This document shows, one piece after another, positions 28,688 to 37,805 of a DNA stretch of 64,000 bases. The translations under genes were made by a program, and so were the position numbers. Numbering within the stretch: position 1 is the stretch's first letter; each line of letters opens with the position of its first letter. The stretch is from Caldimonas brevitalea (lineage in GTDB: Bacteria > Pseudomonadota > Gammaproteobacteria > Burkholderiales > Burkholderiaceae_C): NCBI RefSeq assembly GCF_001017435.1, contig NZ_CP011371.1, forward strand, positions 2,604,001 to 2,668,000. The letters run 5' to 3'. The notes beneath the pieces are model-generated. The model made no database searches and had not been told where the DNA came from. It saw nothing but the letters and a program-made list of their open reading frames with translations.

Positions 28688-30772
28688 ATGAGCAAGAGAT
28701 TGTTGATAACAGGCGCTTCGGGGTTTCTGGGCAGTCACTTCCTGGTGCGCGAGTTGCTGCAAGGGTCGGGTCAAATCGTGTGCCTCGGCCGCGACACCTT
28801 GCGCGCCGACGCGGAACAGCGCATCCGCAAGGCCTTGGAGACTGCGGCAAGGGATGCCGGGCAGGCCCATGAGATAGGGCGGCTGAATGAAGCCTTTACG
28901 GCCCGCTGCACGGTCCTGCGCGCCGATATCGAAAAGCCGGCCTGCGGGCTCACCCCCGAAGGGCTGGCCCGGATCAAGGTGGACGAGGTGTGGCACTTCG
29001 CCGCGATGCTGCGCTTCAGCCTCAAGCTGAAGGAATATGTTGGCAAGAGCATCTGTGTCGGTACCGCCAACGTGCTGGATGTCGCCTTGGCCGCGGGCGC
29101 CCGGGTCGTCAATTACCTGAGCAGTGCCATCGTGGCCGGCAATCAGGTGGGCTTGAATACCGAGGTCTTCCACGAAAGCCTGGACACCGCCGACACCTCG
29201 TACGAGCTGGCCAAACGGCAGGCCGAGAACCTGGTGCGCGACCGTTGCCGTGAAGTGGGACTGGCCTTCCGCATCTTCCGTCCTTCCATCGTCGTGGGCC
29301 ATTCGCAGACCCATGAAGGCAAGACCGACACCGGCTTCTACGGCTTGATCACGATCTGCGCCAAGCTCAAGAACGAGATCGAAAGCAAGATCCCCAACTT
29401 TCTTTCCAAGCATCCGATCAAGCTCGTCAACACCAGCACGCATTCGGCGATGAACCTCATCCATGTGGATGACGTCATCGAGCAGATGGCGACCATCGCC
29501 GCCCACCCGGAATCGGTGGGCCAGATCTTCCACATCGTCAACAAGACGCAGCTGCCCCAGGACCAGATGCTGACCGAGATGGAAGAAGTTCTGGGCATCA
29601 AGGTCGAGCGCGTGGCGTCGATCGACGAGTTCGAGCCGCTCGACCATCTGGTGCGCAAGCAGATGGGGGAGTACGAAAAGTACTTCAGCAACTACTACGA
29701 GTTCGACACCACCAATGCCGACCGGTATCTCGAGGGCCGCCGTGCGACGCCGATCTCGCGCAGCGAAGCACGTCACCTGATGGAGGTGTACTACGCCCGA
29801 TTCCAGGCCGAAGACCGCCGCGCCACGCTGTTCGAATCGCCGCTGGCGCAGTTCGAAAAGCGGGAGCTGCCGGCCGGCGAAAACGAGGTGCTCACCTATT
29901 ACGTCGGGGGGCGCGGTGAGCGGCCCGTCCTCATCATCAACGCCTACGGCCAGAGCCTGCATTTCTGGACCGAGCTGTTCAATCTGATGCTGGACGACTA
30001 CCGGGTCTACCTGTGGGAGATTCGCGGCACCTCGGTGGTCGAGGGCGGCATGCGCGGCAACTTCACGTTGAACCATCACGTCAGCGACGCGTGCCAGATT
30101 CTCGAAGCCGAGGGCCTGCGGGATTGCAACCTGATGGGCTGGTGCACCGGCGGCAAGATCGCGCTGGAAGTCGCGGCCCGCGTGCCGGAACGGGTTGGCA
30201 AACTGATCTGTTTGACGCCGTCGTTCAAGGGCGTGGCCGGCGAGGACATGGACACCGACTATGAAAAGAAGATGGAGCCGCTGTGCCGCGCGGTGGACCG
30301 CAATCCTGCGCTCACCAAGCTGGTCCAGGAATTCATGGGCCACTTCTTCGCCGGCGTCGACATCACGTCCGAGACCAAGGACGACAAGCTAAATGCCAAC
30401 GTCAGGGGTGTGATGGGCATGGTGAACCGGAACATCCGCCCGCTGCTGGTGGCGCCTTTCGTGGCCGAGGCCAGCATCCTCAACTACGCCCGCCAGCTGT
30501 TGCAGTTCTGGGCCCACGACATCAGCCCGCTGTACGACAAGGTCGACAAACCCATCATGCTGCTCAGCGGCGAGCGGGACAACATCGCCGACCCGCGCCT
30601 GGCGCACCGGGTGTTGGGTCGCTTCAAGCAGTTTGTCGGCTTCCAGGTGATCGGTGGATCGCACTACATCCACAAAGACAACAGCCACAGCGTCAAGCGC
30701 ATGCTCGACGCTTTCATCGAGCACAGCACCGAGGCCTTGCCGGAAAGCGACCGGCTCGAGATCGTGTACTGA
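28688..30772 (+). CDS. Fusion of thioester-reductase-like SDR and Cys-nucleophile alpha/beta-hydrolase
   Basis: The 694-aa product has two domains. Residues 1-400: extended SDR of the thioester-reductase/male-sterility type, with nucleotide motif GASGFLG (9-15), YLSSAIVAG and the YELAK catalytic pair (Tyr about 172). Residues about 415-690: alpha/beta-hydrolase fold whose nucleophile elbow reads GWCTGG (Cys 486), with Asp about 632 (SGERDN) and His about 659 (GGSHYIH). A G-x-C-x-G elbow is known from PHA synthases, which transfer acyl chains through cysteine. The fusion may release a carrier-bound acyl group by reduction and/or transfer it. ATG 28688 is chosen because the Rossmann motif begins at once. 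Confidence 0.88.
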   Translation: MSKRLLITGASGFLGSHFLVRELLQGSGQIVCLGRDTLRADAEQRIRKALETAARDAGQAHEIGRLNEAFTARCTVLRADIEKPACGLTPEGLARIKVDEVWHFAAMLRFSLKLKEYVGKSICVGTANVLDVALAAGARVVNYLSSAIVAGNQVGLNTEVFHESLDTADTSYELAKRQAENLVRDRCREVGLAFRIFRPSIVVGHSQTHEGKTDTGFYGLITICAKLKNEIESKIPNFLSKHPIKLVNTSTHSAMNLIHVDDVIEQMATIAAHPESVGQIFHIVNKTQLPQDQMLTEMEEVLGIKVERVASIDEFEPLDHLVRKQMGEYEKYFSNYYEFDTTNADRYLEGRRATPISRSEARHLMEVYYARFQAEDRRATLFESPLAQFEKRELPAGENEVLTYYVGGRGERPVLIINAYGQSLHFWTELFNLMLDDYRVYLWEIRGTSVVEGGMRGNFTLNHHVSDACQILEAEGLRDCNLMGWCTGGKIALEVAARVPERVGKLICLTPSFKGVAGEDMDTDYEKKMEPLCRAVDRNPALTKLVQEFMGHFFAGVDITSETKDDKLNANVRGVMGMVNRNIRPLLVAPFVAEASILNYARQLLQFWAHDISPLYDKVDKPIMLLSGERDNIADPRLAHRVLGRFKQFVGFQVIGGSHYIHKDNSHSVKRMLDAFIEHSTEALPESDRLEIVY

Positions 30773-30795
30773 CACATCAATCGAGAGGACTGGAA

Positions 30796-31083
30796 ATGAA
30801 GTTCAACAGCATTCAGGAAATTGAAGACTGGTTGGTGAAGGCTTTGAGCGAGGAGGCGGATATCCCCATCGAGGATATCGAGCCGAGCATGTCGTTCGCC
30901 TCCCTCGGCATCGACTCGGTCGAATCGGTCGGCCTGGCATGCCAGCTGGACGCGATGTTCGAAGACTTCACGGTGAAGCCCGACCTGTTCTGGGAAGTCA
31001 ACAGCGTTCGGGAACTGGCGACGGAACTGTTCAGACGCGCCCAGGAAGCAGCCGCTCGAGCGAACGTGGCGACGGCGGCGTGA
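30796..31083 (+). CDS. Stand-alone acyl carrier protein (ACP2)
   Basis: A 95-aa acidic protein with the carrier-protein signature LGIDSVESVGL (Ser about residue 42, phosphopantetheine site). It differs clearly from ACP1 and has a longer, Ala-rich tail. GAGAGGACTGG precedes the ATG. It follows the reductase/acyltransferase fusion by 23 nt and is its likely partner; loading by the FAAL is an inference. Confidence 0.9.
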   Translation: MKFNSIQEIEDWLVKALSEEADIPIEDIEPSMSFASLGIDSVESVGLACQLDAMFEDFTVKPDLFWEVNSVRELATELFRRAQEAAARANVATAA

Positions 31084-31169
31084 ACGCCGGGGGCCGCGCG
31101 TCCGGCACAGCAGCGGGCCCGCCACCTCTCGAACAACTTGTTCAGGCCATCTTGAGGAGGTCGTCGTCG

Positions 31170-32036
31170 ATGGAAAAGCATGTCGAGATCGGCTTGGGCC
31201 GCATGTCGTATTTGGAAGAGGGGCAAGGCCCGCCTGTGGTGTTCATCCATGGCTGGCCGATGAACAAGCAGACTTTCTTGCCGATCATCGACCTGCTCAA
31301 AGACGCCTACCGGTGTATCTCGCTGGATCTGCTCGACATCGGTGGGTCCAGGCCGGTCAAGGGCGACGCACCTTTCAGCTTCCCGCAGCATGCGCGCGCC
31401 ATTCTCGAGGCGCTGGACAAGATCGGCATCCAGCGGTTCTCACTGGTGGGCCAGGACTCCGGCGGTTTCATCAGCCGGCTTGTCGCCGACATCGCCGGCG
31501 CACGGGTCGACCAGCTGATTCTGTTCAACACGGAACTGCCGGGGCATATCCCGCCGTGGGTGCCGCTGTTCCAGATGTTGACCAAGTTCCCCCTGGCGGC
31601 CACGGTCTTCAGAACCTCGTTGAAGACGAAGTTGATCGCCCGCAGCCCGATGGGGTTCGGCGGCTGTTTCATGGACAAGCGCCTCATCTTCGGCGACTTC
31701 TACGACAGAACCGCGGCACCCTTGCTGAAGCACAGAGAACAGCTCGGCGGCGCCTTGCGTTTCCTGGACGTGATGGATTGGGAAGCCTGCCGCGACCTGA
31801 AGAACGTCCATCCGCGGCTGAAGGCCAAGGTGCACTTCATCTGGGGCGACAAGGACCCGTTCTTCCCGCTGACCCTGGCGAAAGAGGTCTTCAAACAGTT
31901 CACCTACCCGGGTGAGTTCGTCGTCATCCACAACACCAAGCTGCTTCCGTATTACGAGCAGCCGCGGGTGGTGGCGGACCACATGAAACGCATGCTGGGC
32001 AGCCAGCCTGTCGAGGCCGACACGGCCACTTGCTAA
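31170..32036 (+). CDS. Alpha/beta-hydrolase with Asp nucleophile, catalytic His apparently missing
   Basis: A 288-aa alpha/beta-hydrolase. The oxyanion segment is VVFIHGWPMN and the nucleophile elbow GQDSGG (Asp 96), as in epoxide hydrolases and haloalkane dehalogenases. The acid is plausible in HFIWGDKDPF. The place where the catalytic His normally stands (consensus about G-H-F-x-x-x-E) reads TKLLPYYEQP, with Leu instead of His by eye. It may be inactive as a hydrolase, use another residue, or catalyse a non-hydrolytic step. GAGGAGG (31154-31160) supports ATG 31170. Confidence 0.85.
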   Translation: MEKHVEIGLGRMSYLEEGQGPPVVFIHGWPMNKQTFLPIIDLLKDAYRCISLDLLDIGGSRPVKGDAPFSFPQHARAILEALDKIGIQRFSLVGQDSGGFISRLVADIAGARVDQLILFNTELPGHIPPWVPLFQMLTKFPLAATVFRTSLKTKLIARSPMGFGGCFMDKRLIFGDFYDRTAAPLLKHREQLGGALRFLDVMDWEACRDLKNVHPRLKAKVHFIWGDKDPFFPLTLAKEVFKQFTYPGEFVVIHNTKLLPYYEQPRVVADHMKRMLGSQPVEADTATC

Positions 32037-32073
32037 CGCACTGAAGCACACACCACCATAGGGAATCAACACC

Positions 32074-33297
32074 ATGGAAAGCACGTCCGTCACTGACATC
32101 CGGTTCGACCCCAAGCATTTCGACTGCCTGGCGGTTGCGAAGGCGCTGGCACCCTTGGCTGCACAGCATGCCGACTATGCGGAAGAGCACGGCCATCTCC
32201 ACGACGAGGTGGTCACGGCCTTCCAGCAGTCCGGCCTCTATTCCGTCAATGTGCCCGATGAGTTCGGGGGCGTGTCGCCGTCGCCGCGGGCCCAGTGCGA
32301 AGCCATCATCGAGTTGTCCAAGGCGGACGCGTCGGCCGGCTGGTGTTTCATGGTGTCGACCGGCTTCAACTGGCAGGTCGGCCGCGACTTCGGTAAGCTG
32401 GCCATGGGCAAGGCCTTCGCCGACCTGTCCGCCCACGTCACCGGCAGTTTTGTTCCGGCCTTCATGGGCATGCCGGTGGACGGCGGGTATCTGGTCACGG
32501 GCGAGAGCGGCTTCAACAGCAATGTCTATCGCTCTGGATACAAGGTCATCGTGGCCTTGATCAATGACGGTAGCAAGCCGGCCGACATCAGCAAAGGCGA
32601 GGTGCCGCCCCTGCGCGCCATGGTCGTGCCGGATTCGGATTGCACGGTGGTTCAGAACTGGGACGTGATCGGCCTGCGCGGCACGGGTTCGAACAACGTC
32701 CGTGTCGCCAACGTGTTCGTTCCTGTCGAGCACACGGTCGATATCGTGAGCCATGTGCATCGCAAGCCCGCGGAATTCGCCAATCCCATTTATCGCATTC
32801 CCTATATCCCCTGGACGGGCTTCCATACCGCGGCGGTGCTCATCGGGGTTGCGGAACGCGCCGTGGAGACCTTCGTCAAGCACACGTCGTCCAAGATCAT
32901 GCTGACGAACAAGCTGCAGAGCCAGGCCACCTTGCCTTCGACCAAGGCGGCGATCGCGGAGGTGGCCACCTGGGTGCGGTCCGCCAAGGCGCATTTGCTG
33001 TTCACCGCGGACGAGTGTTGGGACATCTGCCAGCAAGGCCGCGACTTCACGCAGGAAGAAGAGGCCTATCTGCAGATGGCGGCGTATCACACGTCGGAGC
33101 AGAGCGTGCAGGTGGTCCAGAAGATCTTCACGGTCTGCGGTGCGGCGGCGATCTCGAGGAAGCTGCCGATCGAGAAGTTGCTGCGCGACGTGATGAGCGC
33201 GCAGCAGCACCTCTCCGTCTCTCCCGATCGTTCCAAGGCCACCATCAGCCGTCGTTTGCTGGGCCTGGCGCGCGAAAGCCACCAACCGTTCGATTGA
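32074..33297 (+). CDS. Two-component flavin-dependent monooxygenase, acyl-CoA-dehydrogenase fold (group D)
   Basis: A 407-aa protein of the acyl-CoA-dehydrogenase-like oxygenases that use reduced flavin from a partner reductase. The group includes aromatic hydroxylases (HsaA, HpaB) and amine or aminosugar N-oxygenases such as VlmH. Visible segments are SGLYSVNVPDEFGG, ADASAGWCFMVSTGF, IGLRGTGSNNVRVANVFVP and a C-terminal helical domain. The place of the dehydrogenase catalytic Glu is not conserved, as expected for oxygenases. The flavin reductase at 37223 is the likely partner. C- versus N-hydroxylation cannot be decided. Confidence 0.87.
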   Translation: MESTSVTDIRFDPKHFDCLAVAKALAPLAAQHADYAEEHGHLHDEVVTAFQQSGLYSVNVPDEFGGVSPSPRAQCEAIIELSKADASAGWCFMVSTGFNWQVGRDFGKLAMGKAFADLSAHVTGSFVPAFMGMPVDGGYLVTGESGFNSNVYRSGYKVIVALINDGSKPADISKGEVPPLRAMVVPDSDCTVVQNWDVIGLRGTGSNNVRVANVFVPVEHTVDIVSHVHRKPAEFANPIYRIPYIPWTGFHTAAVLIGVAERAVETFVKHTSSKIMLTNKLQSQATLPSTKAAIAEVATWVRSAKAHLLFTADECWDICQQGRDFTQEEEAYLQMAAYHTSEQSVQVVQKIFTVCGAAAISRKLPIEKLLRDVMSAQQHLSVSPDRSKATISRRLLGLARESHQPFD

Positions 33298-33308
33298 GGC
33301 AGGCGGCC

Positions 33309-34844
33309 ATGGACACGCTGGATGTCATCGTGCTCGGGGGCGGAATCGTCGGGCTGTCGGCAGCGGCCCATCTGCGCAAGGCCGGGCTCCGCTTCCGTGT
33401 CGTCGAGCGGGCGTACGAGGTCGGTGGCACCTGGCGTGACCACGACTATCCCGGCTGCGGCGCCGACACCGAGGCGTCGACCTATGTGCCGTCGTTCGAA
33501 CCGCTGTACAGCAAGCGGCGGTTCGCCACCCGGCAGGAGTTGTTCGACTACTGCAAGCTGATTGCGGCCAAGCATGTGGGGTACGAGCACATCCTCCTGA
33601 ACCACACCGTGCTCGGCGCCGAGTTCGTGTCGGAGACCAACCGTTGGAAGGTCAGCACCGATCACGGTGAGTTGTCGGCGCAGTACGTGATATGGGCCAC
33701 CTTTTCGGGCGCGGACGTCACCAAGGTGAAGCGACCGCTGTTTCCCGACCAGGACCGTTTTCAAGGCATGCTCAAGCACTCGACGGAACTGGGCAGCGAC
33801 CTGGACTTTTTCAAGGGCAAGAAGGTCACCCTGGTCGGATGCGGCGCAACGGCCATCCAGATGGTGCCCACCATCTATCCGGTCGTCAAAGAGCTGAACA
33901 TCCTCAGTCGCACTGTTCCCTACGTCAAGAAATGCGATCTCGGCGAGGGTCCGACCACACGCTTCGGTTACCGGCTGCAGGGCGCGCTGCTGCGGTGCCG
34001 CAACGAGATGATCTCGTTCTTCGACAACCATGCCAAGCTGGAGTTCCTGTACCGCTGGCCCTACCGCTTCCATGAGTACACGTTGAAGCGGGGCAAGCTG
34101 CCGGCCGCCGCGATTCCACCGTTTGCGCAGCCCGTGCAGTGCACCCGTCGAGGCTTCGACTATCTGGGGTTCAGGGACACGCTGTCCAAACCTGGCGTCA
34201 ACTTCATCGACCTGAAGCAGGGCACCGGGATCGAGGGCTATTACGAGAACGGTCTGATCGCCCATGGTCGGCGCATCGAATCAGATGTGGTGATCCTGTC
34301 GACCGGCTATCACATGGCGGAGTTGAACTTCTCGATCAAGGTCGACGGTCGCCCCTTCCATTCGGCGGCAGACAAGATGATGGGCATGTATGGCGTGATC
34401 GACGGCCTGCCCAACTCGCTGTTGACGGTCTTCGGTTCGCCGGTCTGGATCATTCCGCCGCGGCTGGCCGAGTTCAACACCAAGGTTTTCATCCGCTTGA
34501 TCCACCACATGAAGAAGAAGGGGCATGAGAGGGCCGACATCAACGTCCCCACGGCCAGCAAGACGATGGCCCTGGTGCACCGGCTGAACAAAGGCCATAT
34601 CGTGCTGAGCCGCGCCTGCACGTCCTATCGCTATCTGCTGTCGAACACCGGGCAGGAGAAGGCCCATCGACTGCCCGCCAAGACGCCGGCCAATCTGCCC
34701 TACGTCCCGTTTCCCAGTGTCGTCATGGAGTTGCTGACCCGGCTCACGTTCTCGTTCAAGCATTTCGACTTCGACAGTCCCGCCGCCGCCAAGCGCGACG
34801 AGCCGGGCGACTTGAAGGCCGAAGACTCTTACGCGTCGAGTTGA
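33309..34844 (+). CDS. Class B flavoprotein monooxygenase (Baeyer-Villiger/N-hydroxylating type)
   Basis: A 511-aa FAD/NADPH monooxygenase. It has an N-terminal FAD Rossmann motif (LGGGIVGLSAAAH, about residues 9-21), the segment VGGTWRDHDYPGCGADT typical of class B enzymes, and a second Rossmann motif for NADPH (LVGCGATAIQM, about 175-185). The region matching the Baeyer-Villiger fingerprint F-x-G-x-x-x-H-x-x-x-W-P/D reads FQGMLKHSTELG, with Leu for Trp. It could oxygenate a ketone, an amine or a hydroxylamine. ATG 33309 lies 12 nt after the oxygenase stop, and the stop lies 1 nt before the next start. Confidence 0.89.
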   Translation: MDTLDVIVLGGGIVGLSAAAHLRKAGLRFRVVERAYEVGGTWRDHDYPGCGADTEASTYVPSFEPLYSKRRFATRQELFDYCKLIAAKHVGYEHILLNHTVLGAEFVSETNRWKVSTDHGELSAQYVIWATFSGADVTKVKRPLFPDQDRFQGMLKHSTELGSDLDFFKGKKVTLVGCGATAIQMVPTIYPVVKELNILSRTVPYVKKCDLGEGPTTRFGYRLQGALLRCRNEMISFFDNHAKLEFLYRWPYRFHEYTLKRGKLPAAAIPPFAQPVQCTRRGFDYLGFRDTLSKPGVNFIDLKQGTGIEGYYENGLIAHGRRIESDVVILSTGYHMAELNFSIKVDGRPFHSAADKMMGMYGVIDGLPNSLLTVFGSPVWIIPPRLAEFNTKVFIRLIHHMKKKGHERADINVPTASKTMALVHRLNKGHIVLSRACTSYRYLLSNTGQEKAHRLPAKTPANLPYVPFPSVVMELLTRLTFSFKHFDFDSPAAAKRDEPGDLKAEDSYASS

Positions 34845-34845
34845 C

Positions 34846-36444
34846 ATGCACGCACATGACCACAAGTCGGCATTGACGCCCGAAGCGCTGAAGCAATGGC
34901 TGCGCGAGTACGCGGCGCAGCGGTTCAGTTCGCCGCTGATGGACGAGCGACGCATGATCCCGCCGGACCTCGTGCTCGATTTCGGCAACATGGGATTGCT
35001 CGGCATGCAGGTGTCACCCTCGGACGGCGGGCTGGGGTTCAGCAACCAGGCCTTCGTTGCGGTGCTGCAGCAGTTGGCCGCCATCGACCCGACGCTCTGC
35101 TTGTTCGTCGGTCTGTCGAACATCCTCGGCATACGCCCGTTGGAGCAATACGGCACCGCAGACTGTCGTCAAAGGTGGCTGGGCATGCTGGCCCAGGGCA
35201 GGCAGCTGGGCGCTTTTGCGCTGACCGAACCCGAGGCCGGCTCCAATCCCGTCGCGATGCAAACGACGGCGGTGCTGCAAGACGGCAAGTTCGTGCTCAA
35301 CGGCGTCAAGCACTGGATCGGCAACGCCTCCTGGTGCAGCGTGCTCTATGTTTTCGCCAAAAGCTCGGGTGAGCAGGGCGAGTCGTTGGGCATCACGGCC
35401 TTCGCGGTGGACCGCGGTCTTCGCGGTGTCACCGTCGGGCCCGAAGCGCGCACGATGGGGATGCGGGCCGCCTCACAGAGCCGGGTCACGTTGCGCAACG
35501 TGGAAGTGCCCGAGACCTGCGTGCTGGGCACCGTCGGTGGCGGCCTCGAGGTGGCGCAGGACACCTTGATGCGAGGCCGGCTCGTCATCGCATCGGCCGC
35601 CGTCGGCACGATGAAACGGTGTGCCCAGTTGATGCTGCGCTATGCGCGGCGACGCCACATCTCGACCGGGCGTTTGCTCGACAACACCATCACGCGTGAG
35701 CGGCTGACGGTACTCAACCATCAGATCACGGCCGTGGAGGCGTTGACGGGTGCGGTCGCAGCGCATCTGGATGCCGGTGTGAACGTGCCCACCGGGGTGT
35801 TCGCCGCGTGCAAGATCGCGGCCACCGAGTACCTGGACGACGCAGCCGACAAGCTGATGCAACTGCTCGGCGGCAGGGGCTACATCGAGCCCAACATCGT
35901 GCCCCAGATCTACCGCGACGCGCGCTTGCTGCGCATCTTCGAAGGGCCCACCGAGACGCTGGCCAACTACCTGGGCTCCGTCGTCCTGAAGCAACCCGGT
36001 CTCTTGCAGGATTACCTGGCCACCCATTTCAGAACCGGCGATCTGTTCTCCGGCCACCTGGAAGTGCTGGCGCAACTCAAACACGTGTTGGCCGAACGCG
36101 CCGGCTCACTCGGCGCCGTCGACAAAAAGGTCAAGCTCAGAGACGTGGCCGGGCACCTGACCAGCCTGTTGATGCTGCAAGCGGCCGTGCCGCCGGACAG
36201 TGCCACGCGCGCCTGGTTGCAAAGCAGTTATGAACGGCACCGCGAGGAACTCGAGCAGCGCGCGGGCCTGGCGGTGTGCTCGAGTGACGAACTCGCGAGC
36301 CTGATCGCTGGTTTCGACCGCGACATCGGGGACGTCGAGCAGGCATATGCCGGGGAGGACCATCAACTGGACCCGTACCTGGCAAAGGGCGATGGCATGC
36401 AGCAAAGCAGTACGCAGCATGCCGGCGCGGATGGATGGATGTGA
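34846..36444 (+). CDS. Acyl-CoA dehydrogenase-family protein
   Basis: A 532-aa FAD enzyme expected to introduce an alpha,beta double bond into an acyl-CoA or acyl-carrier substrate. Family segments are FALTEPEAGSNP (about residues 124-135), KHWIGNASWC, MGMRAASQSRV and a C-terminal RDARLLRIFEGPTETLANYL (about 358-377), where the Glu before GPTE is in the position of the catalytic base. About 150 extra C-terminal residues form a helical tail. With a crotonase nearby it could supply a beta-oxidation-like pair acting on a tethered chain. Confidence 0.9.
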   Translation: MHAHDHKSALTPEALKQWLREYAAQRFSSPLMDERRMIPPDLVLDFGNMGLLGMQVSPSDGGLGFSNQAFVAVLQQLAAIDPTLCLFVGLSNILGIRPLEQYGTADCRQRWLGMLAQGRQLGAFALTEPEAGSNPVAMQTTAVLQDGKFVLNGVKHWIGNASWCSVLYVFAKSSGEQGESLGITAFAVDRGLRGVTVGPEARTMGMRAASQSRVTLRNVEVPETCVLGTVGGGLEVAQDTLMRGRLVIASAAVGTMKRCAQLMLRYARRRHISTGRLLDNTITRERLTVLNHQITAVEALTGAVAAHLDAGVNVPTGVFAACKIAATEYLDDAADKLMQLLGGRGYIEPNIVPQIYRDARLLRIFEGPTETLANYLGSVVLKQPGLLQDYLATHFRTGDLFSGHLEVLAQLKHVLAERAGSLGAVDKKVKLRDVAGHLTSLLMLQAAVPPDSATRAWLQSSYERHREELEQRAGLAVCSSDELASLIAGFDRDIGDVEQAYAGEDHQLDPYLAKGDGMQQSSTQHAGADGWM

Positions 36445-36467
36445 TTTTTTAGCCTACAGAGGTTTTC

Positions 36468-37136
36468 ATGACGAGCAAATCGGAACTCGATGTTCGGGTG
36501 GAGCGGTCGACCCGTGTCTATGACACATCCGCGCTGAACTTCTATGACATCTTCGTGCATGGCTTTTGCAACCGGTTTGCATGGCAATGTTCAACCGAGA
36601 CCCTGATCGCCCAATACAACCAGCTGGTGACGGGCAATCACCTCGAGGTGGGGGTGGGCACGGCCTTCCTGATCGACAAGTGCAGGGTGCCCGGGCGCAA
36701 CCCGAGGTTGGGCATCATGGACTTCAGCAAGCAGTGTTTGACCCACTCGGCGAAGCGGCTCGAGCGCTATCGTCCGGAAATCTATCAATCCGACATCCTC
36801 AAGCCGCTGGACATCAAGGGGCCGAAATTCGACAGCATCGGCATCAACTATGTGCTGCATTGCGTGCCGGGGAGCTTTGCCGAGAAGGGCGTGGCGTTCA
36901 AGAACATGAAGGCCGTGCTGACCGATCATGGTGTCTTGTTCGGCAGCACCTTGCTGGGCAAGGACGTGACCCGAAACCGTGTCGCGAGGACACTGATGGC
37001 CCTCTACAACAAGGTCGGCGCCTTCACCAATCGTGCCGACGACGTGGCGAGCCTGAGGACCGCGCTCGAGGCGAACTTCAAGCATGTCGAGATCGACGTC
37101 GTCGGCTGCTGCGCCCTGTTCAAGGCCTGGGACTGA
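36468..37136 (+). CDS. SAM-dependent class I methyltransferase
   Basis: A 222-aa Rossmann-fold methyltransferase. Motif I reads HLEVGVGTAFLID (about residues 58-70), followed by an acidic strand (GIMDFSKQCL), SDILKPL, and YVLHCVPG before the beta-4 motif. It would methylate O, N or C of a cluster intermediate; a carboxylate or N-hydroxyl group are both possible. It lies 24 nt after the dehydrogenase gene. Confidence 0.86.
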   Translation: MTSKSELDVRVERSTRVYDTSALNFYDIFVHGFCNRFAWQCSTETLIAQYNQLVTGNHLEVGVGTAFLIDKCRVPGRNPRLGIMDFSKQCLTHSAKRLERYRPEIYQSDILKPLDIKGPKFDSIGINYVLHCVPGSFAEKGVAFKNMKAVLTDHGVLFGSTLLGKDVTRNRVARTLMALYNKVGAFTNRADDVASLRTALEANFKHVEIDVVGCCALFKAWD

Positions 37137-37222
37137 AGCTTCGCGCGGCGCGCCTGCGCAAAGGCGAGGCGCCCCAGCGACCCCTGCACCAACCGCGGCC
37201 GATAACGGTTGAGAGTGACCGG

Positions 37223-37762
37223 ATGAACGAGATGCTGGAAACCATCGAGGAACGAGCCGAGTACGTGCCGTGTGTCGATGCGGATCGCTTCAGGGCCGCG
37301 ATGAGGAAGGTCGTGTCGGCCGTCCACATCATCACGACGGGCGGGCCCGCCGGGCGCGCCGGTTTCACGGCCAGCGCGGTCACGGCGCTGTCGGATCAGC
37401 CGGCGTCCTTGCTCGTCTGCATGAACAGGCGGACCGCCACCGCCGGTCTGTTTCTGGCCAACGCCCAGTTTTGCGTGAACACCTTGTGTGCGGGCGACGG
37501 CGCCCTGGCCGACGAGTTCGGCGGCAAGGGCGGCGCGGGCGGCCGAAACCTGACAGGGCCGCGCTGGCGGGAGGGATGGCGTGGCTTGCCGGCGCTTCAG
37601 GCCGCGGCGATTGCGCATCACTGCTTGTTGGTCAAGGCGCTGGAGTACGGCACCCATTACCTGCTGATCGGGCGGGTGGTGGACATCGACGGCGACCCGG
37701 CCGATGCGATGCTCGCCTACATCAACCGGCGGTATGAATCGATCGATCTCGCAGGCTCCTGA
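37223..37762 (+). CDS. Flavin reductase (HpaC-like), partner of the two-component oxygenase
   Basis: A 179-aa flavin:NAD(P)H reductase of the FMN-binding split-barrel family. The core is RAAMRKVVSAVHIITTGG, GFTASAVTALSDQPASLLVCMN, then NLTGPRW and a C-terminal GRVVDIDG strand. It would supply reduced flavin to the acyl-CoA-dehydrogenase-fold oxygenase at 32074. ATG 37223 fits the family length; upstream in-frame sequence shows no homology. Confidence 0.9.
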   Translation: MNEMLETIEERAEYVPCVDADRFRAAMRKVVSAVHIITTGGPAGRAGFTASAVTALSDQPASLLVCMNRRTATAGLFLANAQFCVNTLCAGDGALADEFGGKGGAGGRNLTGPRWREGWRGLPALQAAAIAHHCLLVKALEYGTHYLLIGRVVDIDGDPADAMLAYINRRYESIDLAGS

Positions 37763-37805
37763 GGCCGACTTGTCACGCTGCGCGATCCACTACTCATTCA
37801 TCAAG

